The notes below the pieces were generated by a model that was not told the origin of the DNA, ran no database searches, and worked only from the letters and a program-made list of their open reading frames with translations. Shown piece by piece: positions 45,590 through 54,882 of a DNA stretch of 64,000 bases (its first letter is position 1; each line of letters begins with the position of its first letter). The translations under genes and the position numbers were made by a program. This stretch comes from Nanchangia anserum (GTDB taxonomy: Bacteria > Actinomycetota > Actinomycetes > Actinomycetales > Actinomycetaceae). Where the stretch lies: contig NZ_CP060506.1 in NCBI RefSeq assembly GCF_015240065.1, positions 1,240,001 to 1,304,000 on the forward strand, written 5' to 3'.

Positions 45590-47347
45590 CTAGCGCAGCG
45601 CCCTGTTGACGGCCGAGATGACGGCCCGATAGGTCGCGCGAGTGATCGACGGGTCGACGCCGACGCCCCACAGCACCTGATCGGCGACCTCGACCTCGAC
45701 GTAGGCGGCGGCGCGCGCGTCGCGGCCGGCCTCCATCGCGTGCTCGGCGTAGTCGAGGACGTGAGCGTCGATACCGATGGTGCCCAGCGCCGAGATGAAC
45801 GCGTCGATGGGGCCGTTGCCCACGCCGCTCAGCGTCGTCTTCGCGCCGTTGTCCATGAGGTCGATCGTCACCGTCACGGTGCCGTCCTCGCTCAGGGATT
45901 CCGCCCGCGAGTCCAGCAGGGTGAAACGTCCCCACGGGGCGAGGCCCGAGGCGGGCGGGGCAGGCAGGTACTCGTCGGTGAAGATCTCGAGCAGGCGATC
46001 GGAGGCGACCTCGCCACCCGTGCCGTCCGTGTGGCGCTGGATGAGGCGCGAGAATTCGGCCTGGAGGCGGCGCGGCAACTCGAAGGAGTGGTCGCGGCTC
46101 ATGAGGTAGGCGATCCCGCCCTTGCCCGATTGCGAGTTCACGCGCACGACGGCCTCGTACGTGCGGCCAATATCGTGGGGATCGATCGCCAGGTAGGGCA
46201 GGTCCCACACGACGGTCGTCTCGTCGCCGCCGGCCGCGGCCACCTTGGCCGCGCGCGCCTGGAACCCCTTCTTGATCGCGTCTTGGTGCGAACCCGAGAA
46301 CGACGTGTAGACGAGGTCGCCCACGTAGGGGTGGCGCACGGGGGTGTCCATCTGGGTGCAGTACTCGACGACGTCGCGGATCCCGTCGACGTCGGAGAGG
46401 TCGAGCATGGGGTCGATGCCTTGCGAATACAGGTTCATCGCGAGCACGAGCAGGTCGACGTTGCCCGTGCGCTCCCCCTGCCCGAGCAGGCACCCCTCGA
46501 CCCGGTCGACGCCGGCCTTCATCGCCAGCTCGGCGGCGGCGATGCCGGTTCCGCGGTCGTTGTGCGGGTGCGCCGAAAGAACGACGTGGTCGCGGTGCGA
46601 GAGGTGGTCGCTCATCCACTCGATCAAGTCGGCATAGGAGTTCGGCGTGTAGCGCTCCACCGTCGCCGGCAGGTTGAGGATGATCTCGCGATCGTCGTCG
46701 GGCTGCCACAGCTCCATGACGTTCTCGCACACCTCGAGGGCGAAGTCGCGCTCGGTGTCGGTGAAGATCTCGGGCGAATACTGCAACCCAAAAACCTGAT
46801 CGTCGCCGAGGATCTTCTCGGCCTGCACCATCACCTCGGTAACGCCGGCGCGGGCCAGCTCGACCGTCGCCGCCTTGTCGTTGTGGAAGACGACCTCGCG
46901 GAACACCGGCGAGGTGGCGTTGTAGATGTGGACGTTCGCCCAGGGGAAGCCCTTGATGGCCTCGACGGTGCGGGCGATGAGGTCGGGGCGGGCCTGGGTG
47001 AGCACCGAGACGCACACGTCGTCGGGCACGGCGTCGTCCTCGACGAGGGAGCGCACGAAGTCGAAGTCGGTCTGCGAGGCGGCGGGAAAGCCGATCTCAA
47101 TTTCCTTGATGCCGATGGCGACGAGGAGGTCGAACATCTTGCGCTTGCGCACGGGATCCATCGGCTCGATGAGGGCCTGGTTGCCGTCGCGCAGATCGGT
47201 CGACAGCCATCGCGGCGCGCGCGTGACGTTGACACTGGGCCACGTGCGCTCGGGATAGTCGAACGTCATGGTTTCCCAGTAGGGACGGTATTTCTTAACC
47301 GGCATCGCCGAGGGCTGCTGTACGGGAGCTTTCCCGGTGGTTCGCAT
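45590..47347 (-). CDS. leuA: 2-isopropylmalate synthase
   Basis: First committed enzyme of leucine synthesis; condenses acetyl-CoA with 2-ketoisovalerate. The 585-residue protein is of the long actinobacterial type II form: STDLRDGNQALIEPM with the metal-binding aspartate, LSAHPHNDRGTGIAA with the metal histidines, GEGERTGN-type segment (LGQGERTGNVDLL), and a C-terminal allosteric LeuA domain (FTLLDSRAESLSEDGTVTVTIDL) for leucine feedback. The ATG at 47347 follows AAGGACA. A leader peptide gene lies 68 bases upstream. Confidence 0.96.
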   Translation of the reverse strand: MRTTGKAPVQQPSAMPVKKYRPYWETMTFDYPERTWPSVNVTRAPRWLSTDLRDGNQALIEPMDPVRKRKMFDLLVAIGIKEIEIGFPAASQTDFDFVRSLVEDDAVPDDVCVSVLTQARPDLIARTVEAIKGFPWANVHIYNATSPVFREVVFHNDKAATVELARAGVTEVMVQAEKILGDDQVFGLQYSPEIFTDTERDFALEVCENVMELWQPDDDREIILNLPATVERYTPNSYADLIEWMSDHLSHRDHVVLSAHPHNDRGTGIAAAELAMKAGVDRVEGCLLGQGERTGNVDLLVLAMNLYSQGIDPMLDLSDVDGIRDVVEYCTQMDTPVRHPYVGDLVYTSFSGSHQDAIKKGFQARAAKVAAAGGDETTVVWDLPYLAIDPHDIGRTYEAVVRVNSQSGKGGIAYLMSRDHSFELPRRLQAEFSRLIQRHTDGTGGEVASDRLLEIFTDEYLPAPPASGLAPWGRFTLLDSRAESLSEDGTVTVTIDLMDNGAKTTLSGVGNGPIDAFISALGTIGIDAHVLDYAEHAMEAGRDARAAAYVEVEVADQVLWGVGVDPSITRATYRAVISAVNRALR

Positions 47348-47415
47348 GGGGTGTCCTTTTGTCGAGAGAACGTGTGGAGCGGTCGGGGACGACAAACTCC
47401 GCGACGAGGCTCGAC

Positions 47416-47466
47416 CTAACGCAGGACCCCGCCGCGGCGTGTTAGCTCCACCCGAACGACTGGCAT
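47416..47466 (-). CDS. Probable leuA leader peptide (16 residues, attenuation)
   Basis: A short reading frame, MPVVRVELTRRGGVLR, lies just upstream of leuA. Four Val and two Leu make 6 of 16 residues, and one leucine uses CTA, a very rare codon in such a GC-rich genome. The 68-base stretch to leuA can form a nested hairpin (GGAG/CTCC with GTCG/CGAC inside), and GTCGAG right after the leader stop can pair with CTCGAC just before the leuA ribosome site. An extended -10 (TGCTAGCGT, box at 47474-47479) ends 7 bases before the ATG, so the leader is probably translated from a leaderless mRNA. Leader-peptide control of leuA is known in actinobacteria; this instance is inferred. Confidence 0.6.
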   Translation of the reverse strand: MPVVRVELTRRGGVLR

Positions 47467-47473
47467 GGTGCTC

Positions 47474-47482
47474 ACGCTAGCA
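47474..47482 (-). promoter_or_regulatory. Extended -10 of the leuA transcript
   Basis: Minus-strand TGCTAGCGT, an extended -10 element, ends 7 bases before the leader-peptide ATG. The -35 region is poor, which suits an extended -10 promoter. Confidence 0.5.
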
Positions 47483-47552
47483 CTCGGGCACGCCCCTGCG
47501 TGAGGTGCTTCACCACGTGGACGGGCGCATCGGCGAGTGCTCGTCCTGCGGG

Positions 47553-48536
47553 TCAGAAGCCGAGCTTGCCCAGCAGCTTCGGGTCGCGCTGCCAGTTCTT
47601 CGCCGTGCGCACGTGCAGGTCGAGGACGACCGGGCGCTCGAGGAGGCGCTTGGCTGCCTTCGTGGCGCGCTCGCGAATCTGGGCGATCTGGCGCCCGCCC
47701 TTGCCGATGACGATGCCCTTTTGCGAGTCGCGTTCGACGAAGATGTTGACGATGACGCGCAGGGGAACGGGTGCGGTGCCCTCGCGCTGGGCGGGCGTGC
47801 GCGGGGGCAGCTCGAGTATCTCCTCCACCTGAACGGCGATCGAGTGAGGCAGCTCCTCGCGCGCGCCATGCAGCGCGGCCTCGCGCACGTATTCGGCGAT
47901 CATCGTCTCGTCGGACTGATCCGAGAGCATCTCGGGCGGATACAGCGGCGGCGAGGGCGGCATGGCGTCGAAGAGGACGTCGACGAGGTCGTTCGTGTCG
48001 TTGGCGCGCGCCGAGACGGGAATGATCGCGGCGAAATCGGCGAGCTGGGAGGCCCCAAGCAGAGCCTCGGCCAACTGCTGCTGGCCGACGAGATCGGCCT
48101 TGGTGACGACGGCGAAGACCGGGGCCGACAGGCCCTTCAGTTCCTGGGCAATGTAGCGGTCACCGGGGCCGATCTTCTGGTCGGCAGGCAGGCAAAAGAC
48201 GACGGCGTCGACGTCGACGAGCACCTCGCGCGCCATGTCGTTGAGCCGCTTGCCCAGCAGGGTGCGTGGGCGGTGCAGCCCCGGGGTGTCGACGATGACG
48301 AGCTGGCCCTCGTCCCGGCTGATGACCCCGCGCGCGTTGTGGCGCGTCGTCTCGGGACGCATCGACGTGATGGCGATCTTGCGGCCGACGAGGACGTTCG
48401 TCAGCGTCGACTTGCCGACGTTGGGGCGTCCGACGATGGCGACGAAGCCCGCGCGGTACCCCTCGGGCACGGCCACGGGGTCGATGGGCGCGGCGGCACC
48501 CGACATCAAGTCCTCGTCCGAGGGAAAATCACTCAC
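47553..48536 (-). CDS. era: GTPase Era
   Basis: Ras-like GTPase that assists 16S rRNA maturation and 30S assembly. The 327-residue protein has G1 GRPNVGKST, G2 TTRHN, G3 DTPGLHRP, G4 TKAD and G5 SARA, then a C-terminal KH domain (VIVNIFVERDSQKGIVIGKGGRQIAQIRERA). The GTG at 48536 has AAGGAG at 6 bases and overlaps the end of the CorC-like gene by 8 bases; an ATG at 48542 abuts the ribosome site and is less likely. leuA follows downstream after its own leader. Confidence 0.95.
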   Translation of the reverse strand: MSDFPSDEDLMSGAAAPIDPVAVPEGYRAGFVAIVGRPNVGKSTLTNVLVGRKIAITSMRPETTRHNARGVISRDEGQLVIVDTPGLHRPRTLLGKRLNDMAREVLVDVDAVVFCLPADQKIGPGDRYIAQELKGLSAPVFAVVTKADLVGQQQLAEALLGASQLADFAAIIPVSARANDTNDLVDVLFDAMPPSPPLYPPEMLSDQSDETMIAEYVREAALHGAREELPHSIAVQVEEILELPPRTPAQREGTAPVPLRVIVNIFVERDSQKGIVIGKGGRQIAQIRERATKAAKRLLERPVVLDLHVRTAKNWQRDPKLLGKLGF

Positions 48537-49836
48537 GCGCATCTCCTTCACTCTCACCCGCTCGCGAAGCAACGATAGCCGACACCTGGCGCCGGCGGCC
48601 CTCCTGCGGCCCTGCCCGCAGGATCAGTCCCCAGGTCTCGGCCTCGTCGCCCTCGAGCGGAACGCTTCCCAGGGCCTTCTGCAACAGCCCGCCGACGGTG
48701 TCGACATCGTCCTCGGCGATCTCGATGTCGAAGAGTTCACCCAGGTCGTCGATGCTCATGCGCGCCGGCAGCGACCAGCAATCGGGTCCGAGCTGCTCGA
48801 TGGTGACCTCGGGTTTGTCGTGTTCGTCGGTGACCTCGCCAACGAGTTCCTCGATGAGGTCTTCGATCGTCACCAGCCCGACGGTGCCGCCCCACTCGTC
48901 GAAGACAATCGCCAGGTGTGTCTCGCCCGAGCGCATCTGGCGGAGCAGGTCGTCGACGCGCATCGTCTCGGGAACGAAGTGGGCCTCGCGCATGAGCTCA
49001 TGAACCGGGCGATCGAGGACATCCGGGCGATTGATGAGGCGGTGGACAAGGTCCTTGAGGTAGACGACGCCGCGCACGTCGTCGGTGTCTTCGCCGGTCA
49101 CGGGAATGCGGGAGAACCCCGATTGCGATAGCAGCTCGAGCGCTCGCCGGCCCGTCGTGTCCTTGTCGAGGGTGACCATGTCCGTACGCGGGACGATGAC
49201 CTCGCGCACGAGGGTGATACCCATTTCGAAGACCGACCGCAGCATCTCGCGGTCCTCTTCCTCGATCTCCAGCTGGTCGCTCTCCCCCAGGTCGTCAACC
49301 ATCTCGCGGAAATCCGCGACCATCTCGTGGCGCGCCTCGGCATCGGTGACGGCGGGCGGGGGCACGAGCGCCGCCAGCGCCCGATTGAGCGGGCGCCCGA
49401 GGATGGCGATGCGCAGGGGAATGAGGACGAGCGGGCTCAACCACAGCGCGCACGTCTCGGGGCGGGTGCGCCCGATCTGGGGGGCGACCATGGCGTCGAC
49501 AAACAGCATGAGGACGCCCGCGACGGCGACGACGGCGAGGAGCACCGTCCACCATAGCGGCCACCACGAGGCGAACGCGATCGTCAGGCACGCGACGGCG
49601 AGGATCTGGCAGCCGAGCTGGACGGCGCGCGTCGTCAGCAGGCTGCGCCGCGGGTGACGCAGCAGGTAGGCGACGGAATCGGCGTTGCGCCGTCCGTCCT
49701 CGACGAGGTCCTCGGCGCGCGCGTGGGACAGCTCGGACAGGGCGACCTGCGCGCAGATGAAGACGCCGGCGCCGATGATGAGGACGACCGCGCAGGCGAT
49801 GAGGCTGAATGCCGGCGCCGAGACCACCCCGCTCAC
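48529..49836 (-). CDS. CNNM/CorC-HlyC family membrane protein with CBS domains
   Basis: A 435-residue protein with an N-terminal CNNM membrane domain (about residues 1-150, 3-4 helices), a CBS pair (about 195-320, VREVIVPRTDMVTLDKDTT and SRIPVTG, IVFDEWGGTVGLVTIEDLIEELVGE) and a C-terminal CorC/HlyC domain (DDLGELFDIEI, VDTVGGLLQKALG). Members bind Mg2+-ATP at the CBS module and are linked to magnesium or cobalt efflux. It lies between ybeY and era, as in most actinobacteria. GTG start. The name hemolysin C used for some members is historical. Confidence 0.9.
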   Translation of the reverse strand: MSGVVSAPAFSLIACAVVLIIGAGVFICAQVALSELSHARAEDLVEDGRRNADSVAYLLRHPRRSLLTTRAVQLGCQILAVACLTIAFASWWPLWWTVLLAVVAVAGVLMLFVDAMVAPQIGRTRPETCALWLSPLVLIPLRIAILGRPLNRALAALVPPPAVTDAEARHEMVADFREMVDDLGESDQLEIEEEDREMLRSVFEMGITLVREVIVPRTDMVTLDKDTTGRRALELLSQSGFSRIPVTGEDTDDVRGVVYLKDLVHRLINRPDVLDRPVHELMREAHFVPETMRVDDLLRQMRSGETHLAIVFDEWGGTVGLVTIEDLIEELVGEVTDEHDKPEVTIEQLGPDCWSLPARMSIDDLGELFDIEIAEDDVDTVGGLLQKALGSVPLEGDEAETWGLILRAGPQEGRRRQVSAIVASRAGESEGDARE

Positions 49837-49838
49837 CG

Positions 49839-50291
49839 CTACCTCGACGACAGGAACGTCAGCAGCAGGCGACGTTGCAGGTCGAACATCTCGCGTTCTT
49901 CCGCCCGCTCGGCGTGGTCGTATCCCAGCAGGTGCAGGATCCCGTGGACGAAGAGGAGGAGCATCTCCTCGACGGCCGAGTGCCCCTGCTTAGCCGCTTG
50001 TTCGGCGGCAACCTGCGGGCAAATGACGATGTCGCCGAGCATGCCGGGAGGCGTCGGCTTGTCGGGGGTTCCCGGGCGCAGTTGATCCATGGGGAAGCTC
50101 ATGACGTCGGTCGGCCCCGGCAGGTCGAGCCACTGAACGTGCAGGGTCTCCATCGCGTCCGGGTCGACGAAGACGAGGGAGAGCTCGGCACCGGGCGAGA
50201 CGTGCATGGCGCGCAGCACCCAGGCCGCCAGGTCGACGAACTCGGTCTCGTCGACCTCGACATCGGTTTCGTTACACACTTCCGTGGACAT
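49839..50291 (-). CDS. ybeY: Endoribonuclease YbeY
   Basis: Zinc-dependent RNase involved in 16S rRNA 3' maturation and ribosome quality control. The 150-residue protein has the zinc motif [11 protein letters not shown] (HGxLHLxGYDH) near residue 115 and the PTDVMSFPM segment. It starts 9 bases after phoH and ends 2 bases before the CorC-like gene, part of the phoH-ybeY-corC-era run. Confidence 0.95.
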   Translation of the reverse strand: MSTEVCNETDVEVDETEFVDLAAWVLRAMHVSPGAELSLVFVDPDAMETLHVQWLDLPGPTDVMSFPMDQLRPGTPDKPTPPGMLGDIVICPQVAAEQAAKQGHSAVEEMLLLFVHGILHLLGYDHAERAEEREMFDLQRRLLLTFLSSR

Positions 50292-50300
50292 GCGTTCTCC

Positions 50301-51315
<1,015 letters not shown>

Positions 51316-51323
<8 letters not shown>

Positions 51324-52104
51324 GTGTCCCTTCCGCCGTGTCCCAGCGTCCCACGTGGGCGGCGATGACGGACAGGGCGGCGACGCCGGCCGTTGACGTG
51401 CGCATGACCGTCGGCCCCATCCGGATCGGCTGGGCTCCCGCCTCGCACAGCGTGGTGATTTCGTCCTCGGTGATGCCGCCCTCGGGGCCGACGATGACCC
51501 AGTAGCCGGGGGCTGCCTCGGCCTCGGCGAGGATGCTCGGCAGCGACTGGGTGGCGACCTCGTGGGCGACGAACACGACCTCGCCGCGCTCGCGCGCCGC
51601 GCGGACGGCCGCGACGAGATCTCCCGTGCTCACCAGCGCCTCGAGGTCGGGGCGACGCGCACGCCGGGATTGCTCGCAGGCGCTGAGCACGGTCGAGAAC
51701 CACCGCTGCGATTTGACGGCGTCGGCCTTCTTCCACGTGACGATGCAGCGCCGTGCCGTCCACGGATAGATGGCATCGACGCCGATCTCGCACGCGGATT
51801 CGACGGCCTGCTGGTCGCGCTTGTTCTTCGCCAGCGCCTGGACGAGGACGAGGCGCGGGCTGGGCGCGGGCTCGCGCACCACGGCGGTCGCGCGTGCCCG
51901 GTACGTCGGCCCGTCGATCTCGATGACGTCGACGCTCACGCGCAGCCCCGCGCCGTCGACGAGGTCGAGCTGCTCGCCCACGCGCAGCCGGCGCGAGACG
52001 ACGGCGTGGCGGGCGACGTTGCCCGAAACGCGGCAGACGTCGCCGGGAGCCAACGCGCTCAGGGGCGGATCGGCGAGTCCGACGGTATAGACGGGTCGGG
52101 TCAT
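51316..52104 (-). CDS. rsmE: 16S rRNA m3U1498 methyltransferase RsmE
   Basis: SPOUT-class methyltransferase that modifies U1498 of 16S rRNA. The 262-residue protein has an N-terminal PUA-like part ([19 protein letters not shown]), [26 protein letters not shown], and the SAM-binding knot [14 protein letters not shown] with [16 protein letters not shown]. Its ATG overlaps the dnaJ stop (ATGA). Order hrcA-dnaJ-rsmE-phoH-ybeY is conserved in actinobacteria. Confidence 0.95.
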
Positions 52105-53216
52105 GCGCGCCCCGCGAACTTGTTGCGCAACCGGCTAAAGACGCCGTCGCCCTCGTCGGAGCGCTTGGGTTCGACGCGTTCATCGCCGCGCGAGCGAGCA
52201 AATTCCTCGATGAGGCCGCGCTGGTTCGCGTCGAGGTTGCGCGGGACGACGACCTCGACGCGAATGCGCAGGTCGCCACGGCTGTCGCGGTGGAGCACGC
52301 CGACGCCGAGGCCGCGCAGGGTGATGACGTCGCCGGGCTGGGTGCCGGCAGGAATGCTCACCTCGCGCACACCGTCGAACGTGTCGAGGGTGAACGTCTC
52401 GCCGAGCACCGCGGCCGTCATCGGCACGCGCACCGTCGTCACAAGGTCATCGCCCGAACGCTGGAAGACCGGATGCGCCTTGACGTGAACCTCGATGTAG
52501 AGGTCACCCGCGGGGCCACCGCCGGGACCGGCTTCGCCCTCGCCGCTCATGCGCAGGCGCACGCCCTCCTTGATGCCGGCGGGCACGCGAATGTCCTTCT
52601 TCACGTGGGTACGCACGCGCCCCTCGCCGCCACACTCGGCGCACGGGTCGGGGATGATCGTGCCGTGTCCGGCGCACGCCGTGCACGGCACCGTCGTGAT
52701 GGTCTGGCCAAAGAACGAGCGCGCCATGCGCTGAACCGAGCCGCGCCCGCCGCACGCGTCGCACGTGCGCGGCGAGGTTCCCGGGGTGCAGCAGCTGCCG
52801 TGACACGTCGGGCAGGTGACGGCGGTCGCGATCGACAGGGTCTTCGTGCACCCGGCGACGACCTCGTCGAGGCTCACCGTCAGTGACGTCAGCGTGTCGG
52901 GGCCGGGCCGCCCGCGCGGCACCGGGCCGGTCTGGGTGGCACCGCCGAAGAACGTCTCGAAGATGTCGGAGAAGCCCCCGAAGTCTCCCATTCCCGCGCC
53001 GCCGAACCCCGCGGTGTCGCCGCCCATGTCGTAGCGGCGGCGCTTCTCAGGATCCGACAGCGTCTGATAGGCGGCCGTGACCTCCTTAAACGCATCCTCG
53101 GAATCGGCCCCGGCGACGTCGGGGTGCAGCTTGCGGGCGAGCTTGCGATAGGCCTTCTTGATCTCGTCGTCGGAGGCATCGCGGCTAACGCCCAAAACCT
53201 CGTAGTAGTCACTCAC
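52101..53216 (-). CDS. dnaJ: Chaperone DnaJ
   Basis: Type I Hsp40 co-chaperone of DnaK, 371 residues. J domain (residues 1-70, with the HPD motif), a Gly/Phe-rich linker ([23 protein letters not shown]), four zinc repeats ([32 protein letters not shown]) and the two substrate-binding C-terminal domains are all present. The GTG at 53216 has a distant GGAG. It lies 26 bases after hrcA and is the hrcA-linked DnaJ2 of actinobacteria; the dnaK-linked copy would be elsewhere. Confidence 0.96.
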   Translation of the reverse strand: MSDYYEVLGVSRDASDDEIKKAYRKLARKLHPDVAGADSEDAFKEVTAAYQTLSDPEKRRRYDMGGDTAGFGGAGMGDFGGFSDIFETFFGGATQTGPVPRGRPGPDTLTSLTVSLDEVVAGCTKTLSIATAVTCPTCHGSCCTPGTSPRTCDACGGRGSVQRMARSFFGQTITTVPCTACAGHGTIIPDPCAECGGEGRVRTHVKKDIRVPAGIKEGVRLRMSGEGEAGPGGGPAGDLYIEVHVKAHPVFQRSGDDLVTTVRVPMTAAVLGETFTLDTFDGVREVSIPAGTQPGDVITLRGLGVGVLHRDSRGDLRIRVEVVVPRNLDANQRGLIEEFARSRGDERVEPKRSDEGDGVFSRLRNKFAGRA

Positions 53217-53242
53217 GAAATGTCGACTCCACTCTCATTCGA

Positions 53243-54271
53243 TCAGCGGGACAGGAAGTGGGACAGATACCGGGCCACTGCCCCCACCGTGGTCATTGCG
53301 GTCGGATAGTCCATGCGCGTCGGCCCGATGACGCCCAGGTGCGACTGGCCCTCGCCGTCGCTGCCGTAAGTGCCCGCGACGAGCGCCGTCTCGGTGAGCG
53401 CCGTGTGCTGGGTCTCGGTGCCGATCGTCACCGAGACGCCCTCGGTGGCCCCCTCGGTCGCCTCGGCGAACAGTCGCAGGAGGGCGACCTGCTCTTCCAG
53501 CGCGTCGAGGACGGGGCCGATCGGGGTGGAAAAGTAGTGTCCGGCGCGCACGAGATTCGCCGTGCCCGCCATGACGATGCGGGTATCGGCGTCGTCGGTG
53601 AGGACCTCGGTGACGAGGCGAACGACGTCGTCGGCGACGCGGCGCTGGGCCTGCCCCATCGTGAGGTGAGCAAAGCTCAGCCCCGCGAGGTGTGCGGGCG
53701 CGACCCCCGTCACCGCCGAGTTGATGGCGACGCTGAGGTTCGTCACGTCGGCGTCGGTGAGCGGCTCGGACACCTCGAGCGTGCGCTGTTCGACCTTGCC
53801 GGAGTTCGTGATGATGACGACGAGCAGTCGGGTCGGGTTGAGCGGGACGAGCTCGAGGTGGCGCACCCCGGAGCGCTGATAGGTCGGGTATTGGACGAGG
53901 GCGACCTGGTGGGTCAGCTGGGCGAGCAGGCGCACCGTGCGGTCGATGAGGTCGTCGATGTCGACGGCGTTGGCGAGAAAGGACTCGATCGCCGCGCGCT
54001 CGGGCGCCGACAGGGGCTTGAGCCGGGCGATCTGGTCGACGAAGGCGCGATACCCCTTCTCGGTGGGCACCCGCCCGGCCGAGGTGTGGGGCTGGTAAAT
54101 GTAGCCCTCGTCCTCCAGCGCCGACATGTCGTTGCGCACCGTCGCCGGGGAGACATCGAGGTGGTGCTTATCCACCAGGGCCTTCGACCCGACGGGTTCA
54201 CCCGAGTGGACGTAGTCGGCGACGATCGCGCGCAGCACGATGTCGCGGCGTTCTTGCGTTGAGCGCGCCAC
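53243..54271 (-). CDS. hrcA: Heat-inducible transcription repressor HrcA
   Basis: Repressor that binds CIRCE operators of chaperone genes. The 342-residue protein has the N-terminal winged helix (QERRDIVLRAIVADYVHSGEPVGSKAL, VSPATVRNDMSALEDEGYIYQPHTSAGRVPTEKGYR) and the GAF-like dimerisation and inserted domains. The GTG at 54271 (VARSTQERRD) follows an AGGGGGTGGAG purine run; the frame extends upstream without clear coding sequence. A CIRCE-like operator lies 37 bases upstream, so it represses itself and dnaJ. Confidence 0.95.
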   Translation of the reverse strand: MARSTQERRDIVLRAIVADYVHSGEPVGSKALVDKHHLDVSPATVRNDMSALEDEGYIYQPHTSAGRVPTEKGYRAFVDQIARLKPLSAPERAAIESFLANAVDIDDLIDRTVRLLAQLTHQVALVQYPTYQRSGVRHLELVPLNPTRLLVVIITNSGKVEQRTLEVSEPLTDADVTNLSVAINSAVTGVAPAHLAGLSFAHLTMGQAQRRVADDVVRLVTEVLTDDADTRIVMAGTANLVRAGHYFSTPIGPVLDALEEQVALLRLFAEATEGATEGVSVTIGTETQHTALTETALVAGTYGSDGEGQSHLGVIGPTRMDYPTAMTTVGAVARYLSHFLSR

Positions 54272-54307
54272 GCTCCACCCCCTCTCGGTCACCTAGTCGC
54301 CGAGTCG

Positions 54308-54334
54308 ATAGCACTCGCCTTCCGCGACTGCTAA
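54308..54334 (-). promoter_or_regulatory. CIRCE operator upstream of hrcA-dnaJ
   Basis: On the minus strand TTAGCAGTC-N9-GAGTGCTAT matches the CIRCE consensus TTAGCACTC-N9-GAGTGCTAA at 16 of 18 arm positions. The spacer is exactly 9 bases. It sits just upstream of hrcA, the usual autoregulatory position. Confidence 0.9.
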
Positions 54335-54391
54335 GTCTAGCCGTCCCGGCCGCTACTGGCGAGATGACGCCAAAATGGGTGAGGCGGGCCA

Positions 54392-54874
54392 CTACCGCGC
54401 AGCCAGGCCGGCGCGCAGCGCGAGCATGTCGAGCGCGGCGCAGGCGGCCTCGAACCCCTTGTCTTCGTTCGAGTCCTCGAGTCCGGCGCGATCGAGCGCC
54501 TGGGCGTCGTCGTCACAGGTGAGGACGCCGAAGCCGACCGGCGTCGAGTGCGCGAGCGAGACGTCGGTGAGGCCGCGCGTGGCCGCCTCGCAGACGTAAT
54601 CGAAGTGAGGTGTACCCCCGCGGATGACGACGCCGAGGGCGACGACGGCGTCCGCGCCCGCGTCGATCGCGTACGTCGCCCCCAGGGCCAGCTCGAAGGT
54701 GCCGGGTACGCGCACGGTGCGCACGGTGACGCCGGCGGCCTCAAGGGCTCGGCGGGCGCCGGCGATGAGGCCGGACATGACCTGGTCGTGCCACGTTGCC
54801 GCGACGATGGTCACGGTCGTGTCCTTGCCAAGGTCGGTGGGGATGGCGGGTGCGGGTGCGCCGGTTCCGGACAT
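54392..54874 (-). CDS. ribH: 6,7-dimethyl-8-ribityllumazine synthase
   Basis: Penultimate enzyme of riboflavin synthesis, forms a shell-like multimer. The 160-residue protein has VTIVAATWHDQVMSGLIAGA, VPGTFELALGA, ALGVVIRGGTPHFDYV and GFGVLTCDDDAQAL, all standard. The ATG at 54874 is 8 bases after ribBA. It is last in the operon ribD-ribE-ribBA-ribH; the CIRCE-hrcA unit follows. Confidence 0.96.
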   Translation of the reverse strand: MSGTGAPAPAIPTDLGKDTTVTIVAATWHDQVMSGLIAGARRALEAAGVTVRTVRVPGTFELALGATYAIDAGADAVVALGVVIRGGTPHFDYVCEAATRGLTDVSLAHSTPVGFGVLTCDDDAQALDRAGLEDSNEDKGFEAACAALDMLALRAGLAAR

Positions 54875-54882
54875 GGTGTCTC

